A DNA stretch of 7,377 bases from positions 1-7,377 of the forward strand of contig JBBIRM010000147.1 in the NCBI GenBank assembly GCA_037441765.1, read 5' to 3'. Of the stretch, positions 6,120 to 7,377 are shown one piece after another. How positions within the stretch are numbered: position 1 is the first letter of the stretch; every line of letters starts with the position of its first letter. A program made the translations under genes and the position numbers. The notes under the pieces are model-generated. The model saw only the letters and a list, made by a program, of their open reading frames with translations. It was not told the DNA's origin and did no database searches. This stretch comes from JBBIRM01 sp037441765. Lineage in GTDB: Bacteria > Desulfobacterota > BSN033 > UBA1163.

Positions 6120-7363
6120 AGAAAAGGGTTGTTATCACAGGTCTGGGAGTGGTTAGTGCGGTGGGATGTGGAGTTACGGATTTCTGGAAATCCCTCATTG
6201 AAGGAAGGGATGGAACAAAGAGAATCACTGTATTTGATCCCTCCCTTTATCCGATTAAGATTGCTGCTGAGGTTGAAGGTCTTGATCCAGAGTCCCATTT
6301 CACAAAGAAGGAGATCCGTCGTCTTTCGCGCTGCGACCAATTTGGTTTGGTGGCTTTTAGGGAGGCGTGGAAGTCGGCTCGCCTTGATCAAGATAAGATC
6401 GAACCTAAAAGGGTAGGAGTCATTTTAGGGGCAGGTTCAGGAGGAATTCTTTCTGTTGAGAAATATTTTAGAGATTTTTATCAAGGTCCTAAAAGACCTC
6501 CTCCTTCTCTCCTTATTCCTTACTCCCTTGCTACCACTACAGACCTCATTGCCATAGAGGCAGGTTTGAAAGGGCCAAGGTCTACAACTGCTACCGTTTG
6601 TTCCTCAAGTTCTGTTTCCATAGGGGTTGCCTATGAGATGATTCAGATGGGACTGGCGGATGTGATGGTAAGCGGTGGGAGTGATTCACTCTGTGAGGTC
6701 TCTTTTAGTGGGTTTAACAGTCTGAAATTGATTGACCCTGAGAGTTGTAAACCATTTGATAAGAGGAGGAGGGGACTGGTCATTGGTGAGGGGGCTGGCA
6801 TCCTCATCCTCGAGACTTTGGAGCATGCCCTGAAAAGGGAAGCCCCAATCCATGCGGAACTTCTCGGATACGGCATTTGTGCAGATGCTTACCACCTTAC
6901 CGCGCCCGAACCCAATGGAGAGGGTGTGGAAAGGGTGATAAGGACTGCACTTGCTCATGCAAATGTTTTTCCTGAAGAGGTGGATACCATTAATGCTCAT
7001 GGCACAGCCACTCAAATGAATGATGTTGCTGAGACAAGGGGGATTAAAAAAGTATTTGGAGAGAGGTCTAAGGAGATTCCTGTGAGTGGGATAAAATCTA
7101 TGATCGGACATTGTCTGGGCTCCGCAGGTGGAATTGAAGCAGTGGCAACCATTCTCACCCTAAAGAACGGGAGAATTCCTCCAACGATCCATTATGAGGT
7201 CCCAGACCCCGATTGTGACCTCTACTATGTTCCAAATCAGTCCATTCAAAAAGAGGTTAGGATTGCCATTTCAAACTCCTTTGCCTTTGGTGGGAATAAT
7301 TGTTGTCTGGTGTTTAAAAAATTTGACCTCAATAAGGAGTGCGGAGCACGGAATGTGGAATGA
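6116..7363 (+). CDS. Active beta-ketoacyl-ACP synthase, FabF/KS-alpha type
   Basis: The 415-residue protein has every catalytic element of a condensing enzyme: Cys162 (TATVCSSSS), His295 (NAHGTAT), Lys327 and His332 (KSMIGH), and the C-terminal FGGNN loop at about 391-395. It opens MKKRVVITGLGVVSAVG. It should condense malonyl-ACP with an acyl-ACP in the cytoplasm. The tail PPTIHYEVPDPDCDLYYVPNQ closely parallels that of the inactive paralogue at 899-2116 (PPTINYLFPDPNCDLFYVTNQ), which supports an origin by duplication and possible pairing as KS-alpha/KS-beta. The Cys motif VCSSSS differs from the usual ACxTG form of housekeeping FabF, again pointing to a specialised enzyme. Its ATG overlaps the LolA-like stop by four bases. 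Acyl preference and chain length cannot be read from the sequence. Confidence 0.93.
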   Translation: MKKRVVITGLGVVSAVGCGVTDFWKSLIEGRDGTKRITVFDPSLYPIKIAAEVEGLDPESHFTKKEIRRLSRCDQFGLVAFREAWKSARLDQDKIEPKRVGVILGAGSGGILSVEKYFRDFYQGPKRPPPSLLIPYSLATTTDLIAIEAGLKGPRSTTATVCSSSSVSIGVAYEMIQMGLADVMVSGGSDSLCEVSFSGFNSLKLIDPESCKPFDKRRRGLVIGEGAGILILETLEHALKREAPIHAELLGYGICADAYHLTAPEPNGEGVERVIRTALAHANVFPEEVDTINAHGTATQMNDVAETRGIKKVFGERSKEIPVSGIKSMIGHCLGSAGGIEAVATILTLKNGRIPPTIHYEVPDPDCDLYYVPNQSIQKEVRIAISNSFAFGGNNCCLVFKKFDLNKECGARNVE

Positions 7364-7377
7364 AAATCTTAATTCTG
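7360..7377 (+). CDS. Start of a further operon gene (partial, six codons)
   Basis: An ATG at 7360 overlaps the ketosynthase TGA (ATGA) and reads MKILIL to the window edge. The same 4-base overlap joins the two preceding gene pairs, and AAGGAG at 7334-7339 lies about 20 bases upstream, so a real gene start is likely. MKILIL is a common opening for Rossmann-fold proteins, including B12-type radical SAM enzymes, flavoproteins and glycosyltransferases; nothing narrower can be said. Confidence 0.55.

Noticed and set aside
5789..6391. A 200-codon open frame on the minus strand across the LolA-like/ketosynthase junction
   Set aside because: It lies antisense to two well-supported genes, has no recognisable domain, and its composition looks like a reverse reading of them.

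Overview
This window looks like part of a type II fatty-acid/polyketide-type lipid biosynthesis locus from a Gram-negative, probably anaerobic bacterium. A LolA-like periplasmic carrier and a second Sec-exported protein imply an outer membrane. A B12-dependent radical SAM gene, moderately AT-rich and purine-rich coding strands, and the gene repertoire fit the Deltaproteobacteria/Desulfobacterota broadly. That placement is inference; no taxonomic marker gene is present.

Layout. At the left edge, on the minus strand, is the N-terminal third of a cobalamin-binding radical SAM protein (start GTG at 306). About 590 bases without a gene follow. They hold a 174-bp MITE-like element with imperfect terminal inverted repeats (669-842), a plausible promoter at its right edge and an operator-like palindrome over the -10 box. 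All remaining genes lie on the plus strand: (1) a ketosynthase-fold protein that has lost its catalytic Cys and both His (chain-length-factor-like); (2) a small membrane protein overlapping it by 13 bases; (3) after a 110-base AT-rich, repeat-like gap, a FabZ-type dehydratase; (4) a class I SAM methyltransferase; (5) a Sec-exported protein of unknown function; (6) a zinc-ribbon SAM methyltransferase; (7) a LolA-like protein; (8) a catalytically complete FabF-type ketosynthase; (9) the first six codons of another gene. Genes 6 to 9 are joined by three consecutive 4-base ATGA stop/start overlaps.

How they may work together. The active ketosynthase (C162, H295, K327, H332) and the inactive paralogue could form a KS/CLF-type pair that elongates an ACP-bound chain. 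FabZ would dehydrate the beta-hydroxy intermediates to give a polyene or unsaturated acyl chain. The methyltransferases could decorate the chain or its head group. The LolA-like and exported proteins suggest that the product goes to the outer envelope, as in aryl polyene clusters, where LolA-like proteins sit beside KS/CLF and dehydratase genes. No ACP, ketoreductase, ligase or MMPL exporter is in the window; the operon continues past the right edge, so they may lie there. The product is unknown. Aryl-polyene-like or other specialised envelope lipids are the leading guesses.
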